Shown here: positions 48,765-57,760 of the stretch, one piece after another
How positions within the stretch are numbered: the stretch's first letter is position 1
Layout of the letters: every line of letters begins with the position of its first letter
NCBI GenBank assembly: GCA_036502085.1
Contig: DASXZD010000019.1
Location: 1 to 64,000, forward strand
DNA: 64,000 bases
Reading direction: 5' to 3'
Source: PALSA-505 sp036502085
Lineage (GTDB): Bacteria > Actinomycetota > Actinomycetes > Streptosporangiales > Streptosporangiaceae
The notes under the pieces: model-generated
Database searches by the model: none
What the model was told of the DNA's origin: nothing
The model's input: only the letters and a program-made list of their open reading frames with translations
Position numbers and translations under genes: made by a program

Positions 48765-50066
48765 CTATAAGACCCCCTGCGCGCAGCCTTTGTCCAGGCT
48801 GACCTGCCGGAGATCCCAGTCGGGGCGCAGCGGCATGCCGGAGGCGCCGCCCGCGGCGAGCCGGACGCACAGCACCTGGTGCAGCTGGATCTGGTTGCGG
48901 TCGAAGCCCAGCCGCGATCCGGCCAGGTACAGCCGCCACACCCGGGCCGTGCCGTCGCCGACCTCGGCGACGGCCTCCTCGGCGTGCGCGTCCAGGTTCG
49001 CGCACCAGCCGGCCAGCGTCCTGGCGTAGTGCTCGCGCAGGTTCTCCTCGTGCCGCACCTCGAAGCCGGTGTCGTGCATCAGCGAGATCAGGTACCCGGG
49101 TCCCTCCAGCTCGCCGTCGGGGAACACGTACCTGTTGATGAAGCCGTTGCGGTTCCTGGTGGGCTCAAGGTTGTCCGGCCGGGTGATGCAGTGGTTGAGG
49201 AGCCGGCCGCCCGGCTTGAGCTTGTCGTAGAGGAACTTGAAGTAGCCGGGCAGCTGGGCCTTGCCGATGTGCTCGGTGAGCCCGATCGAGCTGACCGCGT
49301 CGAAGCCGGACTCGGGCACGTCGCGGTAGTCCAGGTGGCGCACCTCGGCCAGTTCGGACAGGCCGGCCTCCTTGATGGCATTGTTCGCCCACTGCGCCTG
49401 CTGCGCAGACAGCGTCACGCCCAGCGCCTTGACCCCGTACTGGCTCGCCGCGTGCATGACCATGCTGCCCCAGCCGCAGCCCACGTCGAGCAGCCGCATG
49501 CCCGGCTGCAGGCCCAGCTTGCGGGCGACCAGGCCGAACTTGTACGCCTGCGCCTCCTCCAGCGTGGCGTCCTCGCGCGGATAGCAGGCGCAGGTGTAGG
49601 CCATCGACGACCCGAGCACCCACTCGTAGAACCGGTTCGACACGTCGTAATGGTGCGAGATCGCGGTCGCGTCGCGGTCCTTGGAGTGCAGCTTGCCGGC
49701 CAGCCAGCGGCGGTTGACCCGTACCTCTTGCGGCGGCGGCGGGACCCGCGGCCAGAGGGTCTTAGGACCACCGAGTGAGTTGAGTAGCCGGAGCCGTTCG
49801 GAAAAATCTAGGGACGTGGCCTGCGCCTGGGCCATCCTGGCCAGTGCCACGTACATGTCCCCCTCGACGTCGAGGTGCCCGGACACGAAGGCGCGCGCCA
49901 GGCCCAGCGCGCCGGGCGCCTGGGCCAGGTAGGACACGGCCACCGGCGAGCGGACCGTAACCCGGACCGGGGCGTCCTGGCTGCCCGCGCTGCTGCCGTC
50001 GAACGCCCGGAACTCCACCGGGGCATCCGGCCCCGCTACCTGCTGGAACACTTCGGCAAGTGCCAT
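48765..50066 (-). CDS. tmsB: SAM-dependent fatty-acid C-methyltransferase, TmsB/BfaB-like
   Basis: A 433-residue protein of the cyclopropane-fatty-acid synthase family with ISHHYDVSNRFYEWVLG, YTCACY, the SAM motif LLDVGCGWGSM and SIGLTEHIG. The partner gene tmsA encodes an FAD-binding oxidoreductase; together they match the tms/bfa system for 10-methyl branched fatty acids (tuberculostearic acid): this enzyme methylates a double bond to a methylene, which the partner reduces. The start is ATG 50066 with AAGGCGG upstream. The gene is 44 bp after tmsA. An AT-tailed motif lies at 49793-49810. Confidence 0.85.
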   Translation of the reverse strand: MALAEVFQQVAGPDAPVEFRAFDGSSAGSQDAPVRVTVRSPVAVSYLAQAPGALGLARAFVSGHLDVEGDMYVALARMAQAQATSLDFSERLRLLNSLGGPKTLWPRVPPPPQEVRVNRRWLAGKLHSKDRDATAISHHYDVSNRFYEWVLGSSMAYTCACYPREDATLEEAQAYKFGLVARKLGLQPGMRLLDVGCGWGSMVMHAASQYGVKALGVTLSAQQAQWANNAIKEAGLSELAEVRHLDYRDVPESGFDAVSSIGLTEHIGKAQLPGYFKFLYDKLKPGGRLLNHCITRPDNLEPTRNRNGFINRYVFPDGELEGPGYLISLMHDTGFEVRHEENLREHYARTLAGWCANLDAHAEEAVAEVGDGTARVWRLYLAGSRLGFDRNQIQLHQVLCVRLAAGGASGMPLRPDWDLRQVSLDKGCAQGVL

Positions 50067-50110
50067 ATCTGCCGCCTTCCCATTGTCCGTTCGCGTCCCG
50101 GCGATCGCGC

Positions 50111-51601
50111 TCAGCCTGACGCTTGAGCTTGGCCGCGGACGCACTTGCCGTACAGGTCGGCCAGCCGGCCGTCAGCGTCGTACTGGCGCTTCAGCCCGGC
50201 GTAGGCCGGCCCGTTGTAGTGCTCCCAGAATTCATCTTCGGAATAGAACGAGGTGGAGTACAGGCCCTTGTGCCCGCCCAGCTCGGCCACCTTCTCCTCA
50301 ATCAGCCGGTTGTGGTACCCGTCGCTGCGGCCGGGCGGCAGCGGCACCGTGCCCCAGAAGCCGACGTTCACGTAGATCTCGCCCGGCCGCATCGGGTACA
50401 GCGGCCACGGCTGCGGGCTGCGCAGCCGCAGCGGGCACAGCCAGACGGGGGACATGCCCACGCGTTCGTCGAAGAAGGCGAGGAACTCCCCCGTGGCCGC
50501 CAGCGGGATCTCGACGTCCTGGATGACCGCCTCGCGCGGCGGCCGCCCGCGCCGCGCGTCCAGCGCGCTGGAGAAGCCGCGGGCCCGGTCGTAGGCCACC
50601 AGCCTGCGGTAGACATCCGAGCGGCGGTACCGCTTCGGCCACAGCCTGCGGCCGACCGGGTGCTGCACGCCGAACGCCTTCGAGCACCAGAACCAGTCGG
50701 TGTCCCACCGCCACAGGTAGTCGCGGATGGTCAGGAAGTCCTCGCGCGGCCCGCGGATCGACTTGTAGTACACGTCGCGGCCGGTGTAGTCGCTCAGCCA
50801 CGGCGCGGTGTCGCAGAACGAACCGATCGTCAGGTAGATCTCGCCGGTCCCGAAGACCGTGCCGTCCACGAAGTCACCGCGATGACCACAATAGCTTCCG
50901 TCCGTTCCAAGCTGCTCGATCGCGTCCAGGCATTCTTCGAAATTTCCGAACGGTACGTGCCTGAGGTGAACGAAAGGGCTGACCCGCTGCAGCTCGATCG
51001 TAAGCGACAGGCTGTAGCCCAGCGTGCCGTAAGAATTGGGGAAGCCGCGGAACAGCGCGGCGTGCTCGTTGTCCGCGGTCGCGGTGATCACCCGGCCGTC
51101 GCCGGTCAGGATCTCCATCGCGGTGACGGACTCGTGCGGCAGCCCGTTGTGCAGCGAGGTGGACTCGACGCCGAGCCCGGTGACCGCGCCGCCCAGCGTG
51201 ATCGTCTTGAGCTCGGGGACGACGAGCGGCATCAGCCCGTGCCGGAGCGTCGCGTCGGCCAGATCCTCATACGTGGTCATGCCGCCGACGACCGCGGTGG
51301 CGGCCCGCGGGTCGACGTGCAGCACCCGGGTGAAGGCCGACACGTCCAGCCCGCGACTGGCCGACGGCGGCTCGCGGAACCTGAACAGGTTCGAGGTCCG
51401 CTTGGCCAGCCGGACCGGCGCGCCGGGCGGCAGCGCCGCATAGCCGCGCCGCAGCTCGTCGACGGCGGCGCGGTGTCTGCTCATCGATGCGGTTGCTGCC
51501 GGGTCGGTCGCTGGCCTGGCGGCTGGCTCGGCCGCCAGCCTGGCTGCCTGGTCGGTTGCCGGCGAGGCGGCACGGCTATCGTGGCCGGCGGCGTCGGTCA
51601 C
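50111..51601 (-). CDS. tmsA: FAD-binding reductase for 10-methylene fatty acids, TmsA/BfaA-like
   Basis: A 496-residue FAD-binding (PCMH-fold) oxidoreductase: KRTSNLFRFREP, VVGGMTTYEDLADATL, VPELKTITLGGAVTGLGVES, PHESVTAMEILTG, then a C-terminal domain with IQDVEIPL and YVNVGFWGTVPLP. In the tms/bfa pair it reduces the methylene made by TmsB to a 10-methyl branch. The GTG at 51601 (GGAGG nine bases upstream) gives an Ala/Thr-rich N-terminal tail; the core starts near MSRHRAAVDELR. It is divergent from the PPOX gene. Confidence 0.85.
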   Translation of the reverse strand: MTDAAGHDSRAASPATDQAARLAAEPAARPATDPAATASMSRHRAAVDELRRGYAALPPGAPVRLAKRTSNLFRFREPPSASRGLDVSAFTRVLHVDPRAATAVVGGMTTYEDLADATLRHGLMPLVVPELKTITLGGAVTGLGVESTSLHNGLPHESVTAMEILTGDGRVITATADNEHAALFRGFPNSYGTLGYSLSLTIELQRVSPFVHLRHVPFGNFEECLDAIEQLGTDGSYCGHRGDFVDGTVFGTGEIYLTIGSFCDTAPWLSDYTGRDVYYKSIRGPREDFLTIRDYLWRWDTDWFWCSKAFGVQHPVGRRLWPKRYRRSDVYRRLVAYDRARGFSSALDARRGRPPREAVIQDVEIPLAATGEFLAFFDERVGMSPVWLCPLRLRSPQPWPLYPMRPGEIYVNVGFWGTVPLPPGRSDGYHNRLIEEKVAELGGHKGLYSTSFYSEDEFWEHYNGPAYAGLKRQYDADGRLADLYGKCVRGQAQASG

Positions 51602-51716
51602 GCGGCTCTCCCTCCGGTCGTTGTCCGGTCGCTCACTGGTCGGTCGCCGTCCGCGCGGGGCCAGCCCGCCGACCCGCGGCCCGCGGCTGCCTGGCAGAAT
51701 CCGGTTCGGAGGCACC

Positions 51717-52316
51717 ATGGGCAAGGTCTATGCCGGCCTTGACGACCGGCTCAGGCATTTTATCGTGCAGCAATCCGTGTTCTTCGTGGCCACGGCCCCG
51801 AGCTGTAGCGACGGGAGCGACGGCGGTCACGTCAACGTCTCGCCCAAGGGGTACCGGGACACCTTCGCGGTGCTCGGCCCGACCACGGTGGCTTACCTGG
51901 ATTTGACCGGAAGCGGCGCGGAAACCATCGCTCACCTGCGGCAGAACGCCAGGATCACGATCATGTTCTGTTCGTTCGACCGGACGCCCAAGGTCCTGCG
52001 GCTGTACGGCTCGGGCCGGGTCGTGCGGCCCGGCGACCGTGACTGGGACCCGCTGTCCGTGTGCTTCCCGGCTGAGGCGGGCAGCGGGCCCGACGGGCAC
52101 CGGGCCATCATCGTGGCCGAGCTGGACCGGGTCTCCGACTCGTGCGGCTACGCCGTGCCGGTAATGGAGTTGCGCGAGGAGCGGGACCTGCTCACCCAGT
52201 GGACGGAGCGCAAGACGCCGGCCCAGCTCGAGGAGTACCAGGTCAAGCGCAACGCGGCCAGCATCGACGGCCTGCCCGCCCTCGACCCGGTCCGGGCGCA
52301 CGAGCGGAACGCGTAG
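51717..52316 (+). CDS. Pyridoxamine 5'-phosphate oxidase-like (PPOX) protein
   Basis: A 199-residue protein with the PPOX split-barrel pattern: QQSVFFVATAP, GHVNVSPKGYRDTFAVL, VAYLDLTGSGAETIAHLRQNARITIMF and KVLRLYGSGRVV. Such proteins bind FMN, F420 or haem; the cofactor is not clear. The ATG at 51717 has GGAGG at 51708-51712. The PPOX gene is divergent from tmsA and precedes the racemase gene. Confidence 0.88.
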   Translation: MGKVYAGLDDRLRHFIVQQSVFFVATAPSCSDGSDGGHVNVSPKGYRDTFAVLGPTTVAYLDLTGSGAETIAHLRQNARITIMFCSFDRTPKVLRLYGSGRVVRPGDRDWDPLSVCFPAEAGSGPDGHRAIIVAELDRVSDSCGYAVPVMELREERDLLTQWTERKTPAQLEEYQVKRNAASIDGLPALDPVRAHERNA

Positions 52317-52414
52317 CGGTGCTGCCCGCAGCCCGGCCGGGCCTGTCGGCCGTGCGGCTGCCGATCGCATGGCCGTCGATCCGGCGCGCTGGATCGTACT
52401 GTCCTGCACACCAG

Positions 52415-52420
52415 TACAGT
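52415..52420 (+). promoter_or_regulatory. Leaderless-type -10 element TACAGT
   Basis: TACAGT is eight bases before the ATG at 52429, slightly longer than in other cases here. It overlaps an inverted repeat GTACTG (52396) and CAGTAC (52412). Confidence 0.35.
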
Positions 52421-52428
52421 GGGACGTC

Positions 52429-53262
52429 ATGCGCATCGCGCTGATCAACTCCGGCCTGGGCCTGCTCGGCGCCGCCGCGTGGCTGCGGCGGATGCGTCCC
52501 GACGCCGACCTGGTGCTGTCGATGGATCCGGACGGGATGCCGTGGGGTCCCCGGCCGCCCGGTGACATCGCGCGCCGCAGCGTCGCCTGTGCGCGCGCCG
52601 CCGCCGCCTACGATCCCGACGTGCTGGTGTTCGCCTGCAACACCGGGTCGGTGCACGCGCTGCACCTGCTGCGGGACGAGTTCGAGCCGGCCATCCCGGT
52701 GGTCGGCACGGTGCCCGCGATCAAGCCGGCCGCCGCTACCGGCGGGCCGGTCGCCATCTGGGCCACCGTCGCCACCACCGGCAGCGCGTACCAGCGGGGG
52801 CTGATCGCCGAGTTCGCCGCGTCCGTGCCGGCCGCCGAGGTGGCCTGCCCCGGCCTGGCCGACGCGATCCACGCCGGCGACGAGGCCGCAATAGCCGCCG
52901 CGGTGACCGCCGCCGCGCAACGGACTCCCCCGGACACCCGCGCCGTGGTCCTCGGCTGCACCGAATATGAACTCGCCGCCCGCGAGATCGGGACGGCGCT
53001 GCCAGGGGGGGTGCTATTCGGGTCGGCCGAGGCCGTCGCCGCCCAAGCCCTGCGCCGTGGCGGCGTCGAGCATCCAGGCAGCGGCGGCCCGGCCGCGCAT
53101 CTGGCGGCGAGCCGGGCCGGGACCGGCCACGGCGAGGTGCGCGTACTGCTCAGCGGCCGGCCGGGCCCGCTCCCCCCGGCCGCGCTCCGGTACGCCGAAG
53201 GCCGGCTTCTCGCCGATGCACCGCCAGAGCCAGCCGACAGCGGCATGGCCGCGCATCGGTAA
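52429..53262 (+). CDS. Asp/Glu racemase-family protein
   Basis: The protein (277 residues) belongs to the Asp/Glu racemase superfamily. It has both catalytic cysteines, in FACNTGSVHAL and VLGCTEYELA, and TTGSAYQRGL between them. It interconverts D and L forms of an acidic amino acid, possibly glutamate for peptidoglycan (MurI) or aspartate. The C-terminal extension after about residue 220 is Gly/Ala/Pro-rich. The ATG 52429 has a TACAGT promoter-like element upstream. Confidence 0.85.
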   Translation: MRIALINSGLGLLGAAAWLRRMRPDADLVLSMDPDGMPWGPRPPGDIARRSVACARAAAAYDPDVLVFACNTGSVHALHLLRDEFEPAIPVVGTVPAIKPAAATGGPVAIWATVATTGSAYQRGLIAEFAASVPAAEVACPGLADAIHAGDEAAIAAAVTAAAQRTPPDTRAVVLGCTEYELAAREIGTALPGGVLFGSAEAVAAQALRRGGVEHPGSGGPAAHLAASRAGTGHGEVRVLLSGRPGPLPPAALRYAEGRLLADAPPEPADSGMAAHR

Positions 53263-53302
53263 TCAGGGCGCAAGCATGATCCGCCAGGATGTAGCAAAAG
53301 CG

Positions 53303-53314
53303 GCGTGATCACGC
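53303..53314. other. 12-bp palindrome between convergent genes
   Basis: GCGTGATCACGC is a perfect palindrome in the gap between the racemase and ketopantoate-reductase-like genes. It lacks a loop, so it is more likely a protein site than a terminator. Confidence 0.35.
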
Positions 53315-53376
53315 GCCTAAGTCTTCGCGATCATGGACGGCACCGCCGGCGGGCGCTGGCCGGCTCGGTACCAGGC

Positions 53377-54360
53377 TCAGGACTGGCCGGGCGGGGTTCG
53401 CAGGTGGTCGAGGAGCCTGGCGCAGGCGTGCACGGTGCGGACGTGCGGGACGTCGACGCCGAGCCGGCCGGCCAGCTCGGCCACGGCTCCGGTCATGCAG
53501 TCCAGTTCGAGCCGCTTGCCCGCCTCCAGATCCTGCAGCATCGACGTCTTGTGATCGCCCACGGCCAGGCCGGCGGCTAGCCGCCGGTCCAGCGACACCG
53601 GGAAGCGGATGCCGAGCCGGTCCGCCACGGCGGCGCACTCGGCGAAGATGGCCCGCAGCAGGTCGGGCATCTCGGACACCGTGCCCAGCTCGCCCAGGGT
53701 CGCGCCGGTCAGCGCCGTGATCGGGTTGAACGCCACGTTGCCGACGAGCTTGAGCCAGATCTGGTCGGCGAGCCGGGTTTCGACCGGCGCCTTCAGCCCG
53801 CCCGCGGCGAACGCGGCCGAGATGCGCTCGCACCGCGCCGACCGTGACCCGCCCGGCTCGCCGAGGGTGAACCTGGTGCCCTCAATGTGCCGGATGACCC
53901 CCGGCTCGATGATCTCGGTCGAGCAGTAGGTTACGCAGCCGACGTTGTGCCGCGGATCGATCGAGCCGGCGATGACTCCGCCCGGGTCCACGCTCTCCAG
54001 GCCCTGGCCGCCGGCGGCTCCGGGGAGCGAGGGGGCGTACCACCACGGGATGCCGTTCTGCGCCCAGATGGCCACGGCTCCAGGCGCCAGCAGCTTCCCG
54101 AGGCGAGGGGCGATCGCGGGCAGGCTGTAGGCCTTGAGCGCGACGAATACGACGTCGGCGTCCGCTGCCGCGGCGAGGTCGCTGGTCGCGGGCGGGTGCG
54201 CGGTGAAGTCACCGCGCGGCGACAGCACCCGGACGCCGCTGCGCTCCATCGCCGCCAGGTGCGGCCCGCGGGCGATCAGCGTGACGTCGGCCCCGCCGCG
54301 GGCGAGCGCGGCCCCGACGTAGCCGCCGATCGCCCCCGCGCCGAGCACGGCGAACTTCAC
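53377..54360 (-). CDS. Ketopantoate reductase-like (PanE/ApbA) protein
   Basis: A 327-residue NAD(P)-dependent dehydrogenase with the N-terminal dinucleotide motif VLGAGAIGGYVGAALA, the conserved Lys in LKAYSLPAIAP, QNGIPWW and KLVGNVAFNPITALTG with Asn/Ser catalytic positions. PanE proteins reduce 2-ketopantoate; similar family members reduce other 2-keto acids. Here it follows an acyl-CoA synthetase and overlaps it by GTGA, an unusual context, so the substrate is probably not ketopantoate. The GTG at 54360 is the start; the open frame further upstream is antisense noise. Confidence 0.82.
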   Translation of the reverse strand: MKFAVLGAGAIGGYVGAALARGGADVTLIARGPHLAAMERSGVRVLSPRGDFTAHPPATSDLAAAADADVVFVALKAYSLPAIAPRLGKLLAPGAVAIWAQNGIPWWYAPSLPGAAGGQGLESVDPGGVIAGSIDPRHNVGCVTYCSTEIIEPGVIRHIEGTRFTLGEPGGSRSARCERISAAFAAGGLKAPVETRLADQIWLKLVGNVAFNPITALTGATLGELGTVSEMPDLLRAIFAECAAVADRLGIRFPVSLDRRLAAGLAVGDHKTSMLQDLEAGKRLELDCMTGAVAELAGRLGVDVPHVRTVHACARLLDHLRTPPGQS

Positions 54361-55892
54361 GTCCGGTCTCCCCGCTGCGCGACGAACTCGGCCACCCGCC
54401 TGCGCTGCACCTTCCCGGTGGGCGTGCGCGGTATCTCCGGCAGCACGTCGATCCTGGCCGGCACCTTGAACGCCGCCAGCTGGCCGCGGCAGTGGTCGAT
54501 CAGTTCCCGCATTTCGGCGTGCTCCCCCAGCGTCACGGCGGCGGCCACCAGCTCGCCGTACTTGTCGTCCGCCACCCCGAAGCAGACCGCGTCGCGCACC
54601 GCGGGGTGCGACATCAGCACCTGCTCGATCTCGGCCGGCGCGATGTTCTCGCCGCCGCGGATGATCATCTCCTTGATCCGGCCGTCCAGGAAGAGGTAGC
54701 CGTCCCGCAGCCGCCCGCGGTCGCCGGTGCGGAACCAGTCGCCGACGAAGGCCTCGGCGGTGGCCGCCGGGTTGTTCACGTAGCCGGACATGACGCCGGG
54801 GCCGCGGATCACGACTTCGCCCGGGCTCCCGTCGGGCAGCAGGACGCCGTCGGCGTCCATCACCCCGATCTCGGTGCCGGTGGGCACGCCGACCGAGCCC
54901 GGCGGCCGCGCGCCCGGAGGCAGCGGATTGGAGGTCATCTGATGGCTGGCCTCGGTCATGCCGTACGCCTCCAGCATCGGCGCGCGATAGCCCTGCTCGG
55001 CCCGCTCCCGCAGCGCCAGCGCCAGCGCCGAACTGCACGACCGCACGAACCGCAGCTCAGGCGGCGGGCCCGCCGCGTCGGCCCGGTCCAGGATCATCTG
55101 GTGCAGGGTCGGGCCCGCCGACAGCCAGGTGGCTGCGTGCTCGCGGGCCTGCGGCCAGAACCGGTGCGCGGTGAACCGGCGCGGCACGATCACCGAGCCG
55201 CCGCTGCCCAGCGCCGCGAAGGCCGACGCGACGAGCCCGTGAATGTGGAACAGCGGCATCACGCAGAACGAGACGTCCGCCGGGCCCAGCCGGTAGTGCG
55301 CGGCGATCGCGCGGGCCGAGGCCGTCAGGTTCCGCTGGCGCAGCGGAACCTGCTTGGGCCGGCTGGTCGTCCCGCTGGTGTGCAGGATGACCGCCACGTC
55401 GTCCGGCTCGCCCGGCTCGAAAGACCGCAGCGCCGGCACCGACCCGCCGTCCGAGAGCAGCCCCGGCGGCCCGTCCCCCTCGGCCTCGACGGTCAGCACC
55501 GACGTCTGGGTGGCCGCGGCCGCGGCATCAGCCGCGGCCGGCCGGCTGGCCGGGATCAGGAACAGCCGGGGGCCGATGTCGGTGAGGAAGAAGGTGAACT
55601 CGGTCTCGGTGTAGGCGGGGTTGAGCGGGGCTGCCGCCGCGCCGAGGCGGGCGAGGGCCAGCAAGAGCAGCACGAAGTCGGGGCCGTTGGGCAGCGTGAG
55701 CGCCACCCGGTCGCCGCGCCTGACCCCGGCCCCGGCCAGCCGCTGTGCGAGGGTCTCGATCCTGTCGGCGACCTGGGCGTAGCTGAGGACCCGGCCGTCC
55801 TCAGGCAGCACGAAGGCCGGGCTGGACGGCAGTTGGCCCGCCAGCAGTGCGCTGAGTGACTCCCCCGCAGTCCGGCTGGTCTGTTCGTTCAT
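54357..55892 (-). CDS. AMP-dependent acyl-CoA synthetase/ligase
   Basis: A 511-residue ANL-superfamily enzyme with the P-loop LHTSGTTSRPKQVPL, LEAYGMTEASHQM, GDWFRTGDRGRLRDG, GRIKEMIIRGGENIAPAEIE and the catalytic lysine in PRTPTGKVQRRRV. It activates a carboxylic acid as acyl-AMP and transfers it to CoA. The chain type is unknown. The GGAGG before the ATG 55892 gives a leadered start. The stop overlaps the panE-like gene, so the two enzymes are co-expressed. Confidence 0.9.
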   Translation of the reverse strand: MNEQTSRTAGESLSALLAGQLPSSPAFVLPEDGRVLSYAQVADRIETLAQRLAGAGVRRGDRVALTLPNGPDFVLLLLALARLGAAAAPLNPAYTETEFTFFLTDIGPRLFLIPASRPAAADAAAAATQTSVLTVEAEGDGPPGLLSDGGSVPALRSFEPGEPDDVAVILHTSGTTSRPKQVPLRQRNLTASARAIAAHYRLGPADVSFCVMPLFHIHGLVASAFAALGSGGSVIVPRRFTAHRFWPQAREHAATWLSAGPTLHQMILDRADAAGPPPELRFVRSCSSALALALRERAEQGYRAPMLEAYGMTEASHQMTSNPLPPGARPPGSVGVPTGTEIGVMDADGVLLPDGSPGEVVIRGPGVMSGYVNNPAATAEAFVGDWFRTGDRGRLRDGYLFLDGRIKEMIIRGGENIAPAEIEQVLMSHPAVRDAVCFGVADDKYGELVAAAVTLGEHAEMRELIDHCRGQLAAFKVPARIDVLPEIPRTPTGKVQRRRVAEFVAQRGDRT

Positions 55893-55947
55893 CGGCTAGC
55901 CTCCAGTTGTATCGCTGCCAAGAGCAAGGCGGCCATGGCTGCGTAGT

Positions 55948-57648
55948 TTACGATCCGCCGCCAAAGTCACCCCGACGGGCAGCGTTATGCCTCCCGCTGG
56001 CCGGAGACGGCCCGGAGCCGCCGCGCCTCCCGCCTGCTGAGCCGCGCCGCGAACGGCGCGGCCCGGAGGACGACCCGCGTGACCCAGAAGATGAGCCGCG
56101 CGACCCAGATGATGAGCCGGGCGACCCGGACGATGACCCGCGTGACCCAGAAGATGACCCGCGCGACCCGGAGGACCGACGGGCGCGGGGCGATGGGGCC
56201 GGCGACCCGTCGCGTTCGGCCTGCTCGTAGCTGGCGGCAACCTCTTCGGGGGTCATCGGCAGCCGCGCGGCCGACGGCGGGATCCCGGCGCCGACCGCGT
56301 CGGCTAGCAGCAGGGCCATCGAGTACTCGGGATCGGCGGCCAGCGCGCGGTCCAGGGCCACGTTGGCGAGCGCGCCGTTGCCTGACTGCCAGGCGGTGAA
56401 GGCCAGCAGCGAGGCGGGCGCGGGCACGTACCTGGCCGGCGCGCGGCGCACGACGTCCGTCCACAGCCGCAGGTGTGCCTTGATGTGCTCGGGCTCCATC
56501 CGCGCCCAGGCGTCGTCGCGGACCCGCAGGTCGGCGATCATCACGGCGAGCCAGGCGATCCGGTCGTCGCTGGCGATCTTGCCGCCGCGGCGGTAGATGC
56601 CGATCGCCTCGCGGACCGCGCGCAGCCCTTCGGCGATGTCCCGCCGCGGCGCTCCGTCCCGGCCGGGGGACGCCGCCTCCTGCTGGACGAGGGTGGCGGC
56701 TCGGTGCTCGGCACGGCGGGTGGCCTGGCGCATCGACTCTTCGGCCAGGCCGCCCAGCGGGGCGACCGACGCGGCCAGGGCGGCGCGGTCGCGCACCAGC
56801 TTGCCGCCGGCGGCGGCCATCACGGCCGCGGCCGGATGAGACGCGGGATCGAACAGGACGCCCTCGGGCCGGCAGCAGCGGGGGTCGCGGCAGGTGTACG
56901 ACCAGTACCTGCCGTCTTGCACGCGCAGCATGTCGTGCAGCGTGATGTCTGCCCGGCGCAGCTGACCGACCAGCGCGTCCGCTACCGGCGTGACCAGCGG
57001 GCCCGGCCCGTAGCCGACCGCCACGGCCAGCGGGAGCTGCTGGCGGGACAGGATCGCGGCGGCATGAGCGGCGATCTTGGCCGCGGCGGCCGCGTCTGGC
57101 GGGTCGGGCAGGTCGTAACGGAACGTGAGCTGGATCCGGCCGCGGGGCGAGGATGCGCCGATGACCACCAGGCTCTTGGCCGGGTAGAAGCCCAGCAGGG
57201 ACGGGACGACAGCCAGGATGCTGTCCGGCGAGCCGACGCGAAGCGGATCGGCCCGGGCAGCAGGCTCGGGGGCCTCGCGCTCCGCGGCCTCGGACACGGC
57301 AGCTTCACGCTCCGCGGCCTCGGACACGGCAGCTTCACGCTCTGCAGCTTCGAACCCGGCAGCCTCAAGCTCCTCGGCGTCGAGCTCGTCATCTTCGAAC
57401 TCGTCATCCTCAAAGTCGTCGTCCTCGAGCTCAGCGGCCGCAAGGTCAGCGGCCGCCAGCTCATATGCGTCGAGCAGAGCGTCGGCAAGCTCGGCATTGT
57501 CAAGCTTGGAGGGGTCAAGCGGGGCGGGATCGGGTCGGAAGGCGCCGGGCCCGGGGGCTGCCGGCGGCGCCGAATATGCGGGTGGCCGGGCATCCGGACT
57601 CTGAGAGGACGGCGCCGGCCGGGCGGGGGGTGTCGGGTTCTCTTCCAT
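55948..57648 (-). CDS. DUF4192 protein with low-complexity tails
   Basis: This 566-residue protein has a DUF4192 core (SILAVVPSLLGFYPAKSLVVIGA, YWSYTCRDPRCC, DRIAWLAVMIADLRVRDDAW, AFTAWQSGNGALANVALDRALAADPEYS) of unknown function. Its N-terminal 130 residues are acidic, with a thrice-repeated block (AEREAAVSEA) from 30-bp DNA repeats at 57278-57367. The C-terminus is a Ser/Gly/Arg repeat from a 21-bp DNA unit at 56060-56173. The start is taken as ATG 57648 (MEENPTPP). Confidence 0.75.
   Translation of the reverse strand: MEENPTPPARPAPSSQSPDARPPAYSAPPAAPGPGAFRPDPAPLDPSKLDNAELADALLDAYELAAADLAAAELEDDDFEDDEFEDDELDAEELEAAGFEAAEREAAVSEAAEREAAVSEAAEREAPEPAARADPLRVGSPDSILAVVPSLLGFYPAKSLVVIGASSPRGRIQLTFRYDLPDPPDAAAAAKIAAHAAAILSRQQLPLAVAVGYGPGPLVTPVADALVGQLRRADITLHDMLRVQDGRYWSYTCRDPRCCRPEGVLFDPASHPAAAVMAAAGGKLVRDRAALAASVAPLGGLAEESMRQATRRAEHRAATLVQQEAASPGRDGAPRRDIAEGLRAVREAIGIYRRGGKIASDDRIAWLAVMIADLRVRDDAWARMEPEHIKAHLRLWTDVVRRAPARYVPAPASLLAFTAWQSGNGALANVALDRALAADPEYSMALLLADAVGAGIPPSAARLPMTPEEVAASYEQAERDGSPAPSPRARRSSGSRGSSSGSRGSSSGSPGSSSGSRGSSSGSRGSSSGPRRSRRGSAGGRRGGSGPSPASGRHNAARRGDFGGGS
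56060..56173. repeat. 21-bp tandem repeats in DUF4192 3' end
   Basis: About five to six copies of a 21-bp unit beginning GACCCAGAAGATGAGCC occur at 56081, 56102, 56123 and 56144, with decayed flanking copies. On the minus strand it codes for Gly-Ser-Arg-Gly-Ser-Ser-Ser blocks. The reverse strand would read Arg-Asp-Pro-Glu-Asp repeats, but that frame is not a gene. Confidence 0.8.
57278..57367. repeat. 30-bp tandem repeats in DUF4192 5' part
   Basis: Two perfect 30-bp copies at 57278-57307 and 57308-57337, and a variant copy at 57338-57367, each starting CGCTC. They encode a repeated AEREAAVSEA segment of the acidic N-terminal tail. Confidence 0.8.
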
Positions 57649-57760
57649 GCTGCCAGCGTGCTCCGGCGGCAGGACGCGGGGCGAAAGCAAAATCACGCGC
57701 TGGGGATAACTGCCGCGCCCGCCCACAGGCCAAAAGTGCGACTTGACCAGGACCGGCGCG

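Noticed and set aside
55856..56230. Plus-strand acidic Arg-Asp-Pro-Glu-Asp repeat protein
   Set aside because: It is the reverse reading of the 21-bp repeats in the DUF4192 gene and has no upstream signals; the DUF4192 core on the other strand is clearly coding.
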